Both the position numbers and the translations under genes were made by a program. This document shows positions 49,263-61,510 of a stretch of 64,000 nt of DNA, piece after piece. This DNA comes from Sinohyriopsis cumingii. Taxonomy: Eukaryota > Mollusca > Bivalvia > Unionida > Unionidae. The DNA is taken from NCBI GenBank assembly GCA_028554795.2, contig CM068826.1, positions 101,558,346-101,622,345 on the forward strand. Reading direction: 5' to 3'. Every line of letters begins with the position of its first letter. Within the stretch, counting starts at the first letter, position 1. Under the pieces are notes generated by a model that was not told the origin of the DNA, did no database searches, and saw only the letters and a program-made list of their open reading frames with translations.

Positions 49263-50134
49263 TAATTTACCAAAGTTACTTGTATAAAACCTGCAATTCA
49301 ACTGTGAACAACAACGGCCCAAATCTGTGATCACATAATATACTGATAGACTGCACACTGGCACTGACAGAAAAGGCCCAAATCTGTGATCACATAATAT
49401 ACTGATAGACTGCACACTGGCACTGACAGAAAAGGCCCAGATCTGTGATTGCAAGGTACACTGATAAACTACACACTGGCACTGATAGAAAAGGCCCAAA
49501 TCTGTGATCACATAGACTGCTACTGGCACTAACAGCAAAGGCCAAAATCTGTGATCACATAATATACTGATAGACTACACACTGGCACTGACAGAAAAGG
49601 CCCAAATCTGTGATCACATAATATGCTGATAGACTGCACACTGGCAATGACAGAAAAGGCCCAGATCTGTGACTGCATAGTACACTGATAGATTGCATAC
49701 TAGCACTCACAGCACTGACCAGATATGTGATCTCATAATATTTTCATAATATACTAACAGACTACACACAGGCACTGACAACACTGGTTCAAATCTGTTA
49801 TCTCATAACACACCAATAGACTGCACCTAGCACTCACAGCAAAGGCCCAAAGCTGTGATTTCATAATACAGACAGATTGCACACTAGCACTCAAGGAATG
49901 GTCGAAATATATGATGTCATAATATATTGATAGATTGAGCACTAGCACACACAGCACTGGTCCAAATATGGGATCTCAATACACTGATAGAATGCACACT
50001 ATCACTCACAGAACTGGCACAAATATGTGATTTCATAATACACTGATAGATTGCACACTTGCACTCACAGCACTGGCCCAAATATGTGATCTCTTAATAT
50101 CAGTATATTGATAGATTTCACACTGTCACAGAAT
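49263..50134. repeat. 59-bp satellite array, left part
   Basis: About 14 units of 'ggcccaaat(c/a)tgtgat' + '(c/t)acataatatactgata' + 'ga(c/t)tgcacactggcact'. Units at 49315-49650 are nearly identical and later ones are more diverged. The left flank (49285-49330: 'caactgtgaacaacaacggc' then 'ccaaatctgtgatcacataa') aligns with the left half of MITE family C. Confidence 0.92.
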
Positions 50135-51551
50135 TGTGTATATTTATTGTTCATGAATATTTGGAATAGAATGTACTCAGGTTTCACTTCTGTGTACTGT
50201 ATTTACTGAGGATGGTTTATCTATATCATACATTATATTGATGTAGTAAGTTGGTTTACTCCATGCTGCACAAGCTAAGTGCTACAATGGAAAAACTGAT
50301 TTCCCTTGAGTGCACAGGCTGTGCATTGCTACATTGCTAGTGTACATATAGGCTCATGGTACATTCAAGCTTCACATTATGGAAAGTGTTGTCAGTAAGC
50401 AGTCCACTTTAAGGAGCAATATCTCCAGCTGTAGAGGTATGTGAATAGTATTTTTCTATCTGTATTTTAGGATAGAATTGTTTTATTGTTCTAATATTTA
50501 TTCTTCATTTTTGATAGTTCCAAACTGTGCAATGCAATGTAAGGTTTTATTTTAGTCTGTTTTCAAGTCCGTCAGTATATAACTGAACAGAAGGACTGTA
50601 TTCACATTAATGTAGCATGAATTGAGGGACGAAAGGATGTTACTTCAAGTTCTATAAGATTCTTGTCAGATACAGGTTCACATATGAACCTGATTATTAT
50701 GATAATCTTATACGGCAGTCCTGATGATATAATTTTATAAAATGATCAACTCCACTTACATGTATGTGGCACGTATGTCATTGCATGTTATACATGACTG
50801 TGTCACTGGTATTGTATTACACGGATTTAGATATTATATTTTCAGATAAATGGGGTGAAGGGTTTAAAGGAGTGAAGGAATGATGGAGTAAAAGAGTGAT
50901 AGTGACAGAGCTTTGCTGTATTTTTGTGTTTGCACTGTACTGAAGGTGTTGTTTTACCCATGGTGCTAATTTGGGTTGGCATATACCCGGTGTGCTGCTG
51001 TTGGTGGTGATGTTAGCCCTGAGGAAGACAGTGGTTTTCTCAAGGTGAAGGACCAAAGCTTCAGGACCAACAGGTCTGCAGAGATCAAGATTTACTATAG
51101 ATCCTTAGGCAAACCGTGATGGGTGGACCATTCATGGTGGCTCCTTGACCATCCAGCAGAGTGGTCTGGCTGGAAATACCTTGTGGTTATGAATTGGATA
51201 CTGCAAGATATACATCCCAATTTATATTAAATCATTTATCACTATTTGAGTGAAAACATGTCAGTCATAATATGAAACCAGTTATCACTATTTGAGTGAA
51301 GCCATATTGTTTTGAAATTCACGTATCATTGTTGATTAATTGTTGTTTCCTTTAGTGCTTAATTTTTGTTTAATTTCATTTCATTTATTACCATTCAGTG
51401 ATTGTGTTAAAAATCGAGTCTTGGAATATATGCACACAAATTTGGGTGTAGGATTTTTCTATCTTTAATCATCTATAAATAAACATCGTATTTTCGTTTA
51501 TCATTCTTAGTGTCTTCATTGCAATAATTTGACCCCAACCTGGCTCTTCTT
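50135..51551. mobile_element. About 1.4-kb insertion in the satellite, LTR-like right end
   Basis: The satellite stops inside a unit at about 50134 and resumes at about 51552. The inserted DNA carries AATAAA (51478-51483). About 40 bp later comes '..ttgca' and then 'ttTGACCCCAACCTGGC' (51529 onward), which resembles a primer site complementary to the 3' end of tRNA-Trp (TGACCCCGACGTG) as used by some Gypsy elements. A weak protease-like reading 'FLSDTGSHMN' occurs near 50670. No long reading frame or second terminus is clear, so the type is uncertain. Confidence 0.4.
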
Positions 51552-51865
51552 CTTACACACACTAGCACTCACAGCATGACCCAAATATGTGGTCTCATAA
51601 TACACTGATTGATTGAACACTAGCACACACAGCACAGGCCCAAATATGTGATTTCACAATATACTGATGGATTGAACACTAGCAAACACAACACTGGCCC
51701 AGATGTGTGACCTCATAATACACTGATAGATTGCATACTAGCACTCACAGCACTGGCCTAGATGAGTGAGTGCATAATACACTGATAGATTGCATACTAG
51801 CACTCACAGCACTGGCCTAGATGAGTGATCACATAATATACTGACAGATCATGCACTTGCACTGA
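51552..51865. repeat. 59-bp satellite array, right part
   Basis: About five units with 'actagcactcacagcactgg' and 'cataatacactgatagattg'. The right flank 'tgtggaccctgatttgttgg' followed by 'cacattta' (51892-51920) aligns with the right half of MITE family C ('tagaccctgatctgctggtg'). Confidence 0.9.
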
Positions 51866-52410
51866 ACCTCTGAAATGACAAAAAGAAAGAATGTGGACCC
51901 TGATTTGTTGGCACATTTAAATCTTTACACCTTACCCCCCCCCCCATCTGCTGGTCATATACAATTATATTACATATTACTGCATATTAAAATTCTAACA
52001 CCACTAAACTTGGATCAAGCATTAACTCACCCTGATATATGCATGGAAAAGAAACATACATCTCAAATAGGTGGAGATCTAGCACAAGTAGTTGATGTTT
52101 AGCCGTGGCATGAACAGTGAATGCACTGAAATTTAAGCACTGAAATAACAATAATATATCTATAGCCAATACAGTTATCAGCAGGGAATAACTGACCTCG
52201 ACTTTAATAACAGAATTGCTGAAAAGAATTGTGAAAATACGGTGCATTAATATTCCACAGCACCAGTGCAATCTCAGCTTGCTATTCTAACCTTTATATC
52301 ATGCAAGGCAAAAAGATACCTACCTTTGGTCACAACTATTTGTAAATAACTCTTTCAGAATACACTCAAGTTAACCAAGATAAAAAAAAGAGATTCCCAC
52401 CCCATTTTTA
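51866..52410. other. No gene; includes a poly-C tract
   Basis: The start is probable MITE C sequence. A C-run lies at about 51936-51945. The rest is unremarkable. Confidence 0.4.
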
Positions 52411-52492
52411 AGCCTACCTCCTGTTACCTCTAACAACATAGCATACTTTATAGCCTACCTCCTGTTACCTCTAACAACATAGCATACTTTAT
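52411..52492. repeat. 41-bp tandem duplication (2 copies)
   Basis: 'agcctacctcctgttacctc' followed by 'taacaacatagcatactttat' is repeated without a difference. Confidence 0.95.
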
Positions 52493-52645
52493 TTGACATT
52501 TGCTGCTTTCTTTTCCCATGTCAGCTGGTTAAGCAAAAGTTCAATTTGCTTTTAATTGTAATTCCTGTACTCTATGAAAGAAGACTGTTATTTCTCAATA
52601 TTCTCTTTTCTCAATCTCTCTTTCCTTTTTCCATGTTATCATCTC

Positions 52646-52792
52646 AAATGTTGACAATGTAGCCATTGCCAAAATATGTCTAGGGGGCTAGAGATGATTT
52701 CTTTGCTTTAAATATGCTTGGAATAACTAAAGCCAAGAAATCATCTCTAGCCCCCTAGACATATTTTGGCAATGGCTACATTGTCAACATTT
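52646..52792. repeat. Inverted duplication, 65-bp arms and 17-bp loop
   Basis: The arms 52646-52710 and 52728-52792 are reverse complements with a single mismatch (ttctt(t/g)gcttta). The loop and its edge, 'tttaaatatgcttggaataac' split as 52707-52727, is repeated directly after the second arm at 52790-52810, and the SINE at 52811 begins there. Confidence 0.95.
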
Positions 52793-52810
52793 AAATATGC
52801 TTGGAATAAC

Positions 52811-53128
52811 ACCGCTCCGATGGCCTAGTGGTTAAAGCGTCCGCCTCGGATGTGGGAGGTCATGGGTTCGATCCCTGGCCGAGTCATACCAGACTTACAA
52901 AAACGGTACTAACAGCTGCCTCGCTTGGCGCTCGGCATTAAGAGGTTAGTGTTAGGACTGGTCGGCCTGGTGTCAGGATAATGTGACTGGGTGGGACATC
53001 ATGCCACATGTCTGCGGCATGATGCCCCAGTGCTAGACATCACTATAAACTGCCACACTGCAGACATCGTAGCGATATGACTGAAAAATTGTTAAAGCTA
53101 CGTTAAAAATACAAATCACAACACATCA
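52811..53128 (+). mobile_element. SINE family A, full-length reference copy
   Basis: A tRNA-derived head has box A 'tggcctagtgg' (52821-52831) and box B 'ggttcgatccc' (52865-52875), 44 bp apart, as in RNA polymerase III promoters. The body includes 'actaacagctgcctcgcttg', 'gttagtgttagga' and 'ggcatgatgcc'. The tail reads 'ttaaagctacgttaaaaata'. CTTGGAATAAC flanks it at 52800-52810 and 53129-53139, an 11-bp duplication. The head is intact enough to have been transcribed. Copies at 30588 and 54605 are degraded. Confidence 0.92.
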
Positions 53129-53139
53129 CTTGGAATAAC

Positions 53140-53869
53140 ATTTGGAATGAAAAGTACCTGCAAAACTCCTAATGATACTGCCTGGTTTCACACTTTTAAA
53201 TCACTTGACCAATATATTCTGTATCTTTCTTCCTCAACAAATTTTCATTCAAAAATCCCCCCAAAACAAACAGTTCACCCTAATTAGGTTTCTATCACTA
53301 CCTGTGACCACAAAAAAGCAGTGTTTTCAGTTGAAATAACGTTTCTGTCAAAACACTTCTACAATAACAGATGTTTGCCCAATTCTAGAGCTGTGTCATA
53401 CATAACAGCAAACTGATTATTTGCCAAAAAAGGCTGGTCATTTTTTTTACAATCTAACTCTTAACTAATTTTTGTACATGGATGAAGAAACAGCCCTGGA
53501 GAAGTGGATTTTAAATTCATAATACTGTTTTAAAAATATAATAAAAAGTTTCTACTTATCAATTCTCAGCAAACATGATATAAATCATTAAAGACAGATA
53601 ATTTACTTCTTGCAAGAAATGCACGAAACCTTTATGATACATGATTTCTATTACATAAAAAACAACTAAATCTGAACTCATTCAAATAATACACGAGTCA
53701 TATAATATTTGAGACCAAAAAAACATGCACACAATAACTATTGAACTCAAGGAAAAATTTATTTCTTAATTTATAATTAATAAATTCAACAAATAATTAC
53801 AAACTTACATCAACGTATAATACTGCACCTTCTCGAGCCCTCACTCACTTATCATCAGAGAATAACTTC
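53140..53869. other. No gene seen
   Basis: AT-rich DNA; nothing recognised. Confidence 0.45.
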
Positions 53870-54130
53870 TGTCTCTTCTTTAATTTTGGGCCTCACAAAT
53901 TTTCAAGCTTCCCCTTTCAGCAGAAAAACTCTGACGACTAATATCGTCAGGGAGATTACTTTAAAACCTTGAATTTCATCTGGGAAACATACATCCTCAT
54001 TTAACTTTTCCAATCAGGATGATTTTCTCCAAAAAGTTTTATCACTCCCATTGAAGTCAGAATAATCTTCTCTAGCCTACCTTTATTAATAACCATTCAG
54101 GAAAATATCATTTTACAACACCTGTTTCAA
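53870..54130 (-). repeat. Dispersed repeat family D, copy 2
   Basis: The reverse complement contains 'attaataaaggtaggctaga', 'acttcaatggga', 'aatcatcctgattgg', 'ttaaatgaggatgtatgttt' and 'cccagatgaaattcaa', aligned with 44340-44590. Confidence 0.7.
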
Positions 54131-54604
54131 TGGCCCAAGTTCTCCTAACTTCAGCTCTGGTTTGTCGAGGCTCCTGTCATTGACCACTTCATGACCTTAC
54201 ACTGACCTATTTGTTGGACCGTTATCAAATTTATGGTAATTCTAGACCATACAACAAACTTAATGGTTACATGTCATGCTGACCACAACAGAATGTAAAG
54301 CAAAATTATCTCTACAAAATTTTGCACTGTTACACACACCCACACACACAAAACATACATGTACAAATTACTACAAAATCAGGTAAGTTTCATACATGTA
54401 ATCTTTTTTTTTTAAATAAGTGTGAAAACTGAAATAGGGAAAAGATATTCCACTGCAGAAACTGAAGCAAGGTAGGGTCAATTTTAATTATTAATTTGTA
54501 TAGACTTCACCATGTATTTACCTTAATTAGTCAAAATTTAATGAAGCTGAAATAAGATGATATACAGTATTTTCATGGATCAAAACTGATATCAGCAAGT
54601 GTCC
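54131..54604. other. No gene seen
   Basis: Possibly an extension of repeat D to about 54170. The rest is AT-rich DNA. Confidence 0.4.
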
Positions 54605-54830
54605 GCAACTCCAGTGACCTAAGCGGTTGGAGCATCCATCTTGGATGTGGGAGAGGTCATGGGTGCGAACCCCAACTGAATCATACCAAAGACATAAAAA
54701 TGGTACTAGCAGCTGCCTCATAAGGCACACAGCATTAAGAGGTTACTGTTAGAACTGGACATCGTAGGGAAATGACAATTTTTTTTATAAAGATACATTA
54801 AAAATCCAAATCATACACACACGCACACAC
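54605..54830 (+). mobile_element. SINE family A, degraded copy
   Basis: The head 'actccagtgacctaagcggt' and a box-B relic 'gggtgcgaacccc' are visible. The body 'actagcagctgcctcataag' and 'aagaggttactgttaga' is followed by a deletion of about 80 bp and the tail 'acattaaaaatccaaatca'. A CA-rich run follows the tail. Confidence 0.82.
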
Positions 54831-54919
54831 AGACACGAGTCACAATGGCCTCTCACAGATATCTGATAAGTACCAATACTGAACAAAAGAAAATGTCCTA
54901 TTCTGATCAACATATACTA

Positions 54920-55128
54920 CCATATATATCTGCTTTTAAGTCAACTCAAACTGTAAAAACAAAGATCCTTATCTGCCGAAGCATAATGCCTGTAGACCAG
55001 GGTCTATTTTGTTTGTTGTACTGATTACTCCTAATAAACTGCAGAGACCCTGATCAGCCAACACATTATGCAACTGCAGATCTAGGTCTATGCAGTTTGC
55101 AGCTGAGCTCATCTTATAAGCAATTAAA
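54920..55128. mobile_element. MITE family C, copy 5 (variant)
   Basis: Starts 'catatatatctgcttttaag' and ends 'agctcatcttataagcaatt'. The interior carries 'tgtactgattactcctaata' (reverse of the usual 'aggagtaatcagta') and 'cagagaccctgatcagccaa', so part is inverted relative to the other copies. Confidence 0.65.
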
Positions 55129-56014
55129 TAGGGTAGTAATTGTTTACATTTTCAGTAAGGTATAAAAACTTTCAGTAAGGCTGACAATTATTAAGCTATC
55201 TGTAACAAAATACCTGCCTTTACTGGCTGAAACCAGACACAATGTTGATAAAGGACCCTTCAAGTGATAAATAAATCTCTTTTAACATCCAAGACAAATT
55301 GTGCATGTTTGTGAATCATTTAATAGAGTGCTACTGATCCCACAGCAGGAGGTTTGGCTTGAGCATTTTTTCTTTTGTCTATCTTGCTGACTGCACAGAC
55401 TGTGAAGAAAGAAATCTGTATAAGATAACATTAACTAGACATGGTTTGTGACAAACCTTGTCTGCTCTTTTTTCCTGTATTTCATTATTGTAAACATTCA
55501 AGTGAATGATAGTACATTATCACAATTTAGAAATATTGTACTCCACAAAAAAGCACATAAATTTATAACAATTCAAAAGCAGATTTAGATGGGGAGAAGG
55601 GGACACACGACTGTGTACAATTTGTCCTGGGTTTTTGGATCCCATTTTCAGATTTTGCCACCATGAACAACATTGGTGCAACTACACAAACTCTTGGCTG
55701 GGTCTTAAATTCCAATCATACCAACCCCATCCCCATGACATCAAAATCATGAAAAGTCATTGAAATTGCATCTGCCCTGTTTCAATTTTGATAAAGCAGT
55801 GATAAAAGTTTGTTAAGCAACCTCGTATTAAATACAGTGCCTAAATGAGCCATGAAACTGTACATGTCAATATATTCTGTACATCTCTTTTAAAGTAAAG
55901 CCAATTCAGTTACACAAAACAGATTCACTTCAATCATCAGCCTTATTTCAGATCATCAATCAGTGCATGTTACTTGTTGCAACTTTGATCTACTTTCTAA
56001 CATCAGGGATTTTG
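55129..56014. other. No gene seen
   Basis: AT-rich DNA; nothing recognised. Confidence 0.45.
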
Positions 56015-56018
56015 TTAA

Positions 56019-56627
56019 CACATTAACCCCTGGAGGTTTTTATAGTTTTTGTCTGAAATTCAAGAAGGAAACACATTTTGAAAGCCATTTCTGAATACAT
56101 CCTAAAACACCAACTTCCAGGTGATCTTCCAATAACACACTGCCTAGTTGTGTTAGAAACATTGTTTTTCATTGGCTATTTGGCTCGTGCATGAGCAGAA
56201 GGGTAAAAGTTCTTTTTTATTTATTTTTTTGCTTAACGGACACATTATTTTCGTATCAAGACCACTCTTTATTCCAAATGCCCATCTTATCCTACCTTTT
56301 GCAAAGGTTCATCTGTCTGCTTGCAGTTCATACCAGTCTGCCTTAGATCAGAGACCAAAAAGTCTACGATCCGGACACAAAATCATATTCTGACCACTGG
56401 TGAATTTTGGGTAGAAAAAAATTGGGTCCAAACAATGAGGTTTATCCCTCTGTATTTTGTAGTGCAACTAGAAATTCCAGATTATTTGGTATCATTGTAG
56501 AGCTACATCTGTCAACCTTTCTATAATACTACCCACTTTAGTGTCTCATACATGACCTTGATGCTACAGAACTTGGCAGTAGGCTATTACCTCCTGCCAC
56601 GTAAACTCGTCACCAGGGGTTAATGTG
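56019..56627. mobile_element. piggyBac-like non-autonomous element (TTAA target)
   Basis: TTAA lies directly outside both ends (56015-56018 and 56628-56631). The ends are a perfect 15-bp inverted repeat, CACATTAACCCCTGG. TTAA targets are typical of piggyBac and Kolobok elements. A second TTAA lies 4 bp inside each end, so the boundary could be TTAA-CCCCTGG instead. The 609-bp interior has no transposase reading. Confidence 0.75.
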
Positions 56628-56631
56628 TTAA

Positions 56632-57115
56632 GTTTGATGAAAGAAACAGATTTTGTTCCCATTTCCAAGATGCTGTAACTGAACAGCACACCACACACCA
56701 TTCTCACAAAAACTTGTCTTGGTTACACCATACATTATTTTAAAGAATAACCAATAGTTTTAAAAAATATGATCTAACTTGCTTTCACTCGCTATGACTT
56801 TATACTGTGTAAGTATTACTGTGTTTTATAATGAACTAGCTTTCACATTTAAATTCTTACCCCACCTGCAAAAGCAGAATAATAACATTTGCCATGTGTG
56901 TCTGTCAGTGTGTGTACTGGCAGAACAACATAATCAAATGTGATGATCAGCTGAAAGCTATTTAGATAACTGAGGGTGATACAGGGGAGAAATTATTTTG
57001 GAGTTTGTTCATCAACAATTACTGCCACACTGGACTTGAATAGCTATATTAATAGCTATCCAAATTTTCATACATTAAGGATTTCATAGAGTTATATGAA
57101 CTAATTTCCTTTGTC
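56632..57115. other. No gene seen
   Basis: AT-rich DNA; nothing recognised. Confidence 0.45.
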
Positions 57116-57671
57116 TGTTAGGACCATACTGGTTATCATGAGTTAATGATAATCACATATTTATATCTGATTTTGTAATGTTTAAATAACTGTGTAGGTT
57201 AGGGATTGCTGTGAGCTATAATTTTGTGAATTTTTGTTTGGATAGCTACCGGTAGTTATGCTTCTGAGTACAGTAAGTGAGGGAATTTTATGTATGTATA
57301 GGAAGTGATACCTATAGAGATTTGGGGGTAATTTTGTCATTTAAGGAAACAGCTTTCTGGGAGAGGCAGGTCAGTCTGAAGATGGAAGTCGGAAGTCTGG
57401 AAATAGATGACATGTTCAAAATAAAAAGCTAGGAAGTCCAGGAAGAGATGAAGCATTCAGAATAGGAAGACTAGATAATAGGAAGATGTGATACACTGGT
57501 CAAGAGAGGAAGGTAATGCAATCAGCCGTGGACACTGTGCTCTTTTTACCACTTGTTATTATGATGAAATAAATCTAAATTAGACACTGCTATTAAATTC
57601 TGTTGACATAAGTTGAATTGGAGTTGCCGCTATTATTTGTTATTGATTAATTTTTGTTATTTTTCTTGTCA
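57116..57671 (+). mobile_element. Candidate LTR of an LTR retrotransposon
   Basis: Begins TGTTAGGACC and ends CTTGTCA, the usual TG...CA form. An AATAAA (57568-57573) sits about 100 bp before the end. One base after the CA comes TGGGGGCTTGT (57673-57683), matching the 3' end complement of tRNA-Pro (TGGGGGCTCGT) at 10 of 11 positions, i.e. a primer-binding site. No internal coding region follows and the second LTR is not in view, so it would be a fragment. No target duplication could be checked. Confidence 0.45.
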
Positions 57672-57672
57672 A

Positions 57673-57683
57673 TGGGGGCTTGT
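57673..57683 (+). other. Primer-binding-site-like sequence (tRNA-Pro)
   Basis: TGGGGGCTTGT, one base downstream of the LTR-like end. Similarity to tRNA-Pro primer sites is lost after 11 bases. Confidence 0.4.
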
Positions 57684-57835
57684 TTTGCATTATTTCTTCC
57701 CAATATTCTTCCTCAGTTCTCTGTTGATATTCTATCTATCCACTCACACTGGGCTATAAAATCGAGGGAGGTCATTCCCTAGATAATGCCAGCCAAATCC
57801 AATTAACCACCCCTCTTATTAAGAGGGTGACTTTA

Positions 57836-58083
57836 CACATGGCAGCCAGTATAAACGATGGAGTAAGAACCAGAGAAAGCCCTGGAAAGAACCACCGATC
57901 CACGAGAAGCATGCATTCTCAAGTACCCACATTGGTCGAGCCCGAGACCTGAACCCACGAGAAACATGCATTCTCATGTACCCACACTGGTTGAGCCTGA
58001 GACTTGAACCCACAAAGACAGAGGTGAGATGGCAGTGATCTGTAACAATGAGCACTTTAGACCACTCAGTCACTTGGGGCTCC
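57836..58083 (-). mobile_element. SINE family B with internal duplication
   Basis: On the minus strand the head is 'ggagccccaagtgactgagt'. The segment from the box-B-like region to 'cattctcgtggg' is present twice ('gagacctgaacccacgagaa' and 'gagacttgaacccacaaaga' on plus). The central 'cttactccatcgtttatact' is present, but the CAA tail is missing. Confidence 0.8.
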
Positions 58084-58414
58084 AGCAATTATAGAAATGT
58101 CAAGGATCAGTGTCTCAGACTATGCTTGTTTGAGAGTAAGTCCCTTGACCAAACTTTGTGGATGGCTTGCAGTTATAGTAAGAAAAAAATATAAAACAGA
58201 AACTATAGAGTGTATGGTCTAAAGATTCAAGGCAATGATCATGGCAAGTCTAATAAGAAAACAATGTTTCCTGTACAGTACATTTAGTTTCAGACTGCTA
58301 GCCTTGACCAAACATCTGTGTCACTGAGACCCATTTGGTCAGTAATCTCTAGTCATCCATACTTATGTCTTAATAGAGACATGGGGAAGATGCATCATGA
58401 TGGTAACCTTGCTA
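58084..58414. repeat. Inverted fragment of the 134-bp TGACC-type repeat
   Basis: 'tgaccaaactttgtggatgg' followed by 'cttgcagttatag' (58147 onward) is the reverse complement of the 'ccatccacaaagtttggtca' unit part. 'cttgaccaaacatctgtgtc' near 58303 is a second scrap. Confidence 0.5.
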
Positions 58415-58620
58415 TGCCACTGGTGTCCCTGTGTGTCAATGGTGTCCCTGTGTGTCAATGGTGTCCCTGTGTGCCACTGGTGTCCCTGTGTGTCAATGGT
58501 GTTCCTGTGTGTCAATGGTGTCCCTGTGTGTCAATGGTGTCCCTGTGTGCCACTGGTGTCCCTGTGTGTCAATGGTGTCCCTGTGTGCCACTGGTGTCCC
58601 TGTGTGTCAATGGTGTTCCT
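58415..58620. repeat. 19-bp minisatellite, 11 units of two types
   Basis: Each unit is 'ggtgtccctgtgt' plus either 'gtcaat' (A) or 'gccact' (B). The order is B A A B A A A B A B A, with two units carrying 'gttcct'. Because 19 is not a multiple of three, all frames read the same rotating peptide (CVNGVP, CQWCP and similar), so the long plus-strand frames here are not evidence of a gene. Confidence 0.95.
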
Positions 58621-59249
58621 GCACATGTTGGCAAAACTGTGAATTTGAATGCTGTCATGATGGATTTCACTAAGTGCACCTCAAGGTCAGCTTACACCTA
58701 GGAATTAGGTTACATTACACTATGATTAATGTTAGTGTTATCTGGTTATTTCCTTAATAATATTTAGATTTTTTCTTTTACTGTGTGCCCATTATAAACA
58801 TTTTATCCTGCAAATCATAGCATTTGCTCTAAGTATATCTGTTACACCTGTTTAAGTGGATCCTTTGATCAGAAATTGCATGAATGATACTTTCAGGTTG
58901 TCTTAATTACTTGAAATAAGAGGGAAAAAAATAGCAACTTTGCTTGTCACACACATTTATGGAACTTCAGGCTAATCAGGTGTTAAGTAAATTGAATGAA
59001 GTGTTGAATATATGAAGAAATAGTTTGCTATGTCATTTAGCAAAAAAACTTATAATGTCTCATTATCAAAATAAGTGTTACCAGTACTCAGTTTTGTTAA
59101 GACAGAAAAGCTCAGCACCATATCTGTGCAAATCATATCACACAAATTTTTCTTTAAATATTACCTCTATGCAGGCCAAAAAAGGAGTGTACAGTGTTGT
59201 GATACTGTCCATTGATCCATCTGTATATTGATCTGTTTCCACACTATAG
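58621..59249. other. No gene seen
   Basis: AT-rich DNA; nothing recognised. Confidence 0.45.
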
Positions 59250-59960
59250 CAAGCATACCATCTACCCCGACCAATATTTGTGGATAGCTTGAAATTGGAA
59301 GTAAAGGAAGAAGTCTATTGATTTTGGATCAAAAGGTTAAAGGTCAAGGTCAAGCTTTGGTCAAAATACATGGTCTTGACCTAAAGTTATTATGTAAAAA
59401 AAACATTTTTCTTCTTTCAGTCAATGTGACCTTGACCACTGACCTTTTGAACCCCAAATCAATAGTTTTTTTTCATATACAATATGTAAACCATGCGCAA
59501 ACTTGGGCAATAATAAATGGTCAGGAACTTTAAAAAATCATTTTTCACCCTGTGACCTTGATCTTTAACCTCTTGAACCAAAATAGGATTCTTATGTCTT
59601 CCATCTACAAGTCATCCAAGAGTTTAGTCCTGGTCTGTGAGTTTATCATGCAGGTTTAATTTCAATTCTTTCAGATCAAGTGGTCTTGACCATTGACTTT
59701 TGTAAACCAAGATCATGTGGTCTTGACCTTCTAATATTTTTTAAACCCCAAATTAATAACATTCTTTTTTTTCAAGTGCACACCATCCACAAATTTTGGT
59801 CACAGTCTGAGCTATATTACTAATGATGTTGTGCAGAAACTATTTTTATTCTTTCAGTCAGTGACCTTGATGTTTGACCCTGTGATCACCAAATAAATAA
59901 GCATTTTCCTTCCCTCAAGGTTCAATAACAGCAGATTGTGGATAAGTAAATTTACTGTTG
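59250..59960. repeat. Diverged 134-bp TGACC-type tandem repeat, second block
   Basis: Anchors 'gtgaccttgaccactgacct' + 'tttgaaccccaaatcaatag' lie near 59424, 59551, 59718 and 59858. Linkers resemble 'aagtgcacaccatccacaaa' + 'ttttggtca'. Same family as 23031-23720. Confidence 0.75.

Positions 59961-61510
<1,550 letters not shown>

Noticed and set aside
50650..50710. Retroviral-type aspartic protease ('FLSDTGSHMN')
   Set aside because: A single short match without the rest of the domain, surrounded by stops. Kept only as a weak hint for the insertion.
49263..51865. A CRISPR-like array of regular repeats
   Set aside because: The 59-bp units are contiguous with no unique spacers, and the DNA is clearly animal. 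It is a satellite.
52811..52883. A tRNA gene
   Set aside because: Box A and box B are present, but the acceptor stem does not pair properly and the sequence runs straight into a SINE body repeated elsewhere in the window.
58318..58701. Cysteine-rich repeat protein of about 127 residues
   Set aside because: The 19-bp minisatellite gives the same rotated peptide in all three plus frames; there is no other coding evidence.
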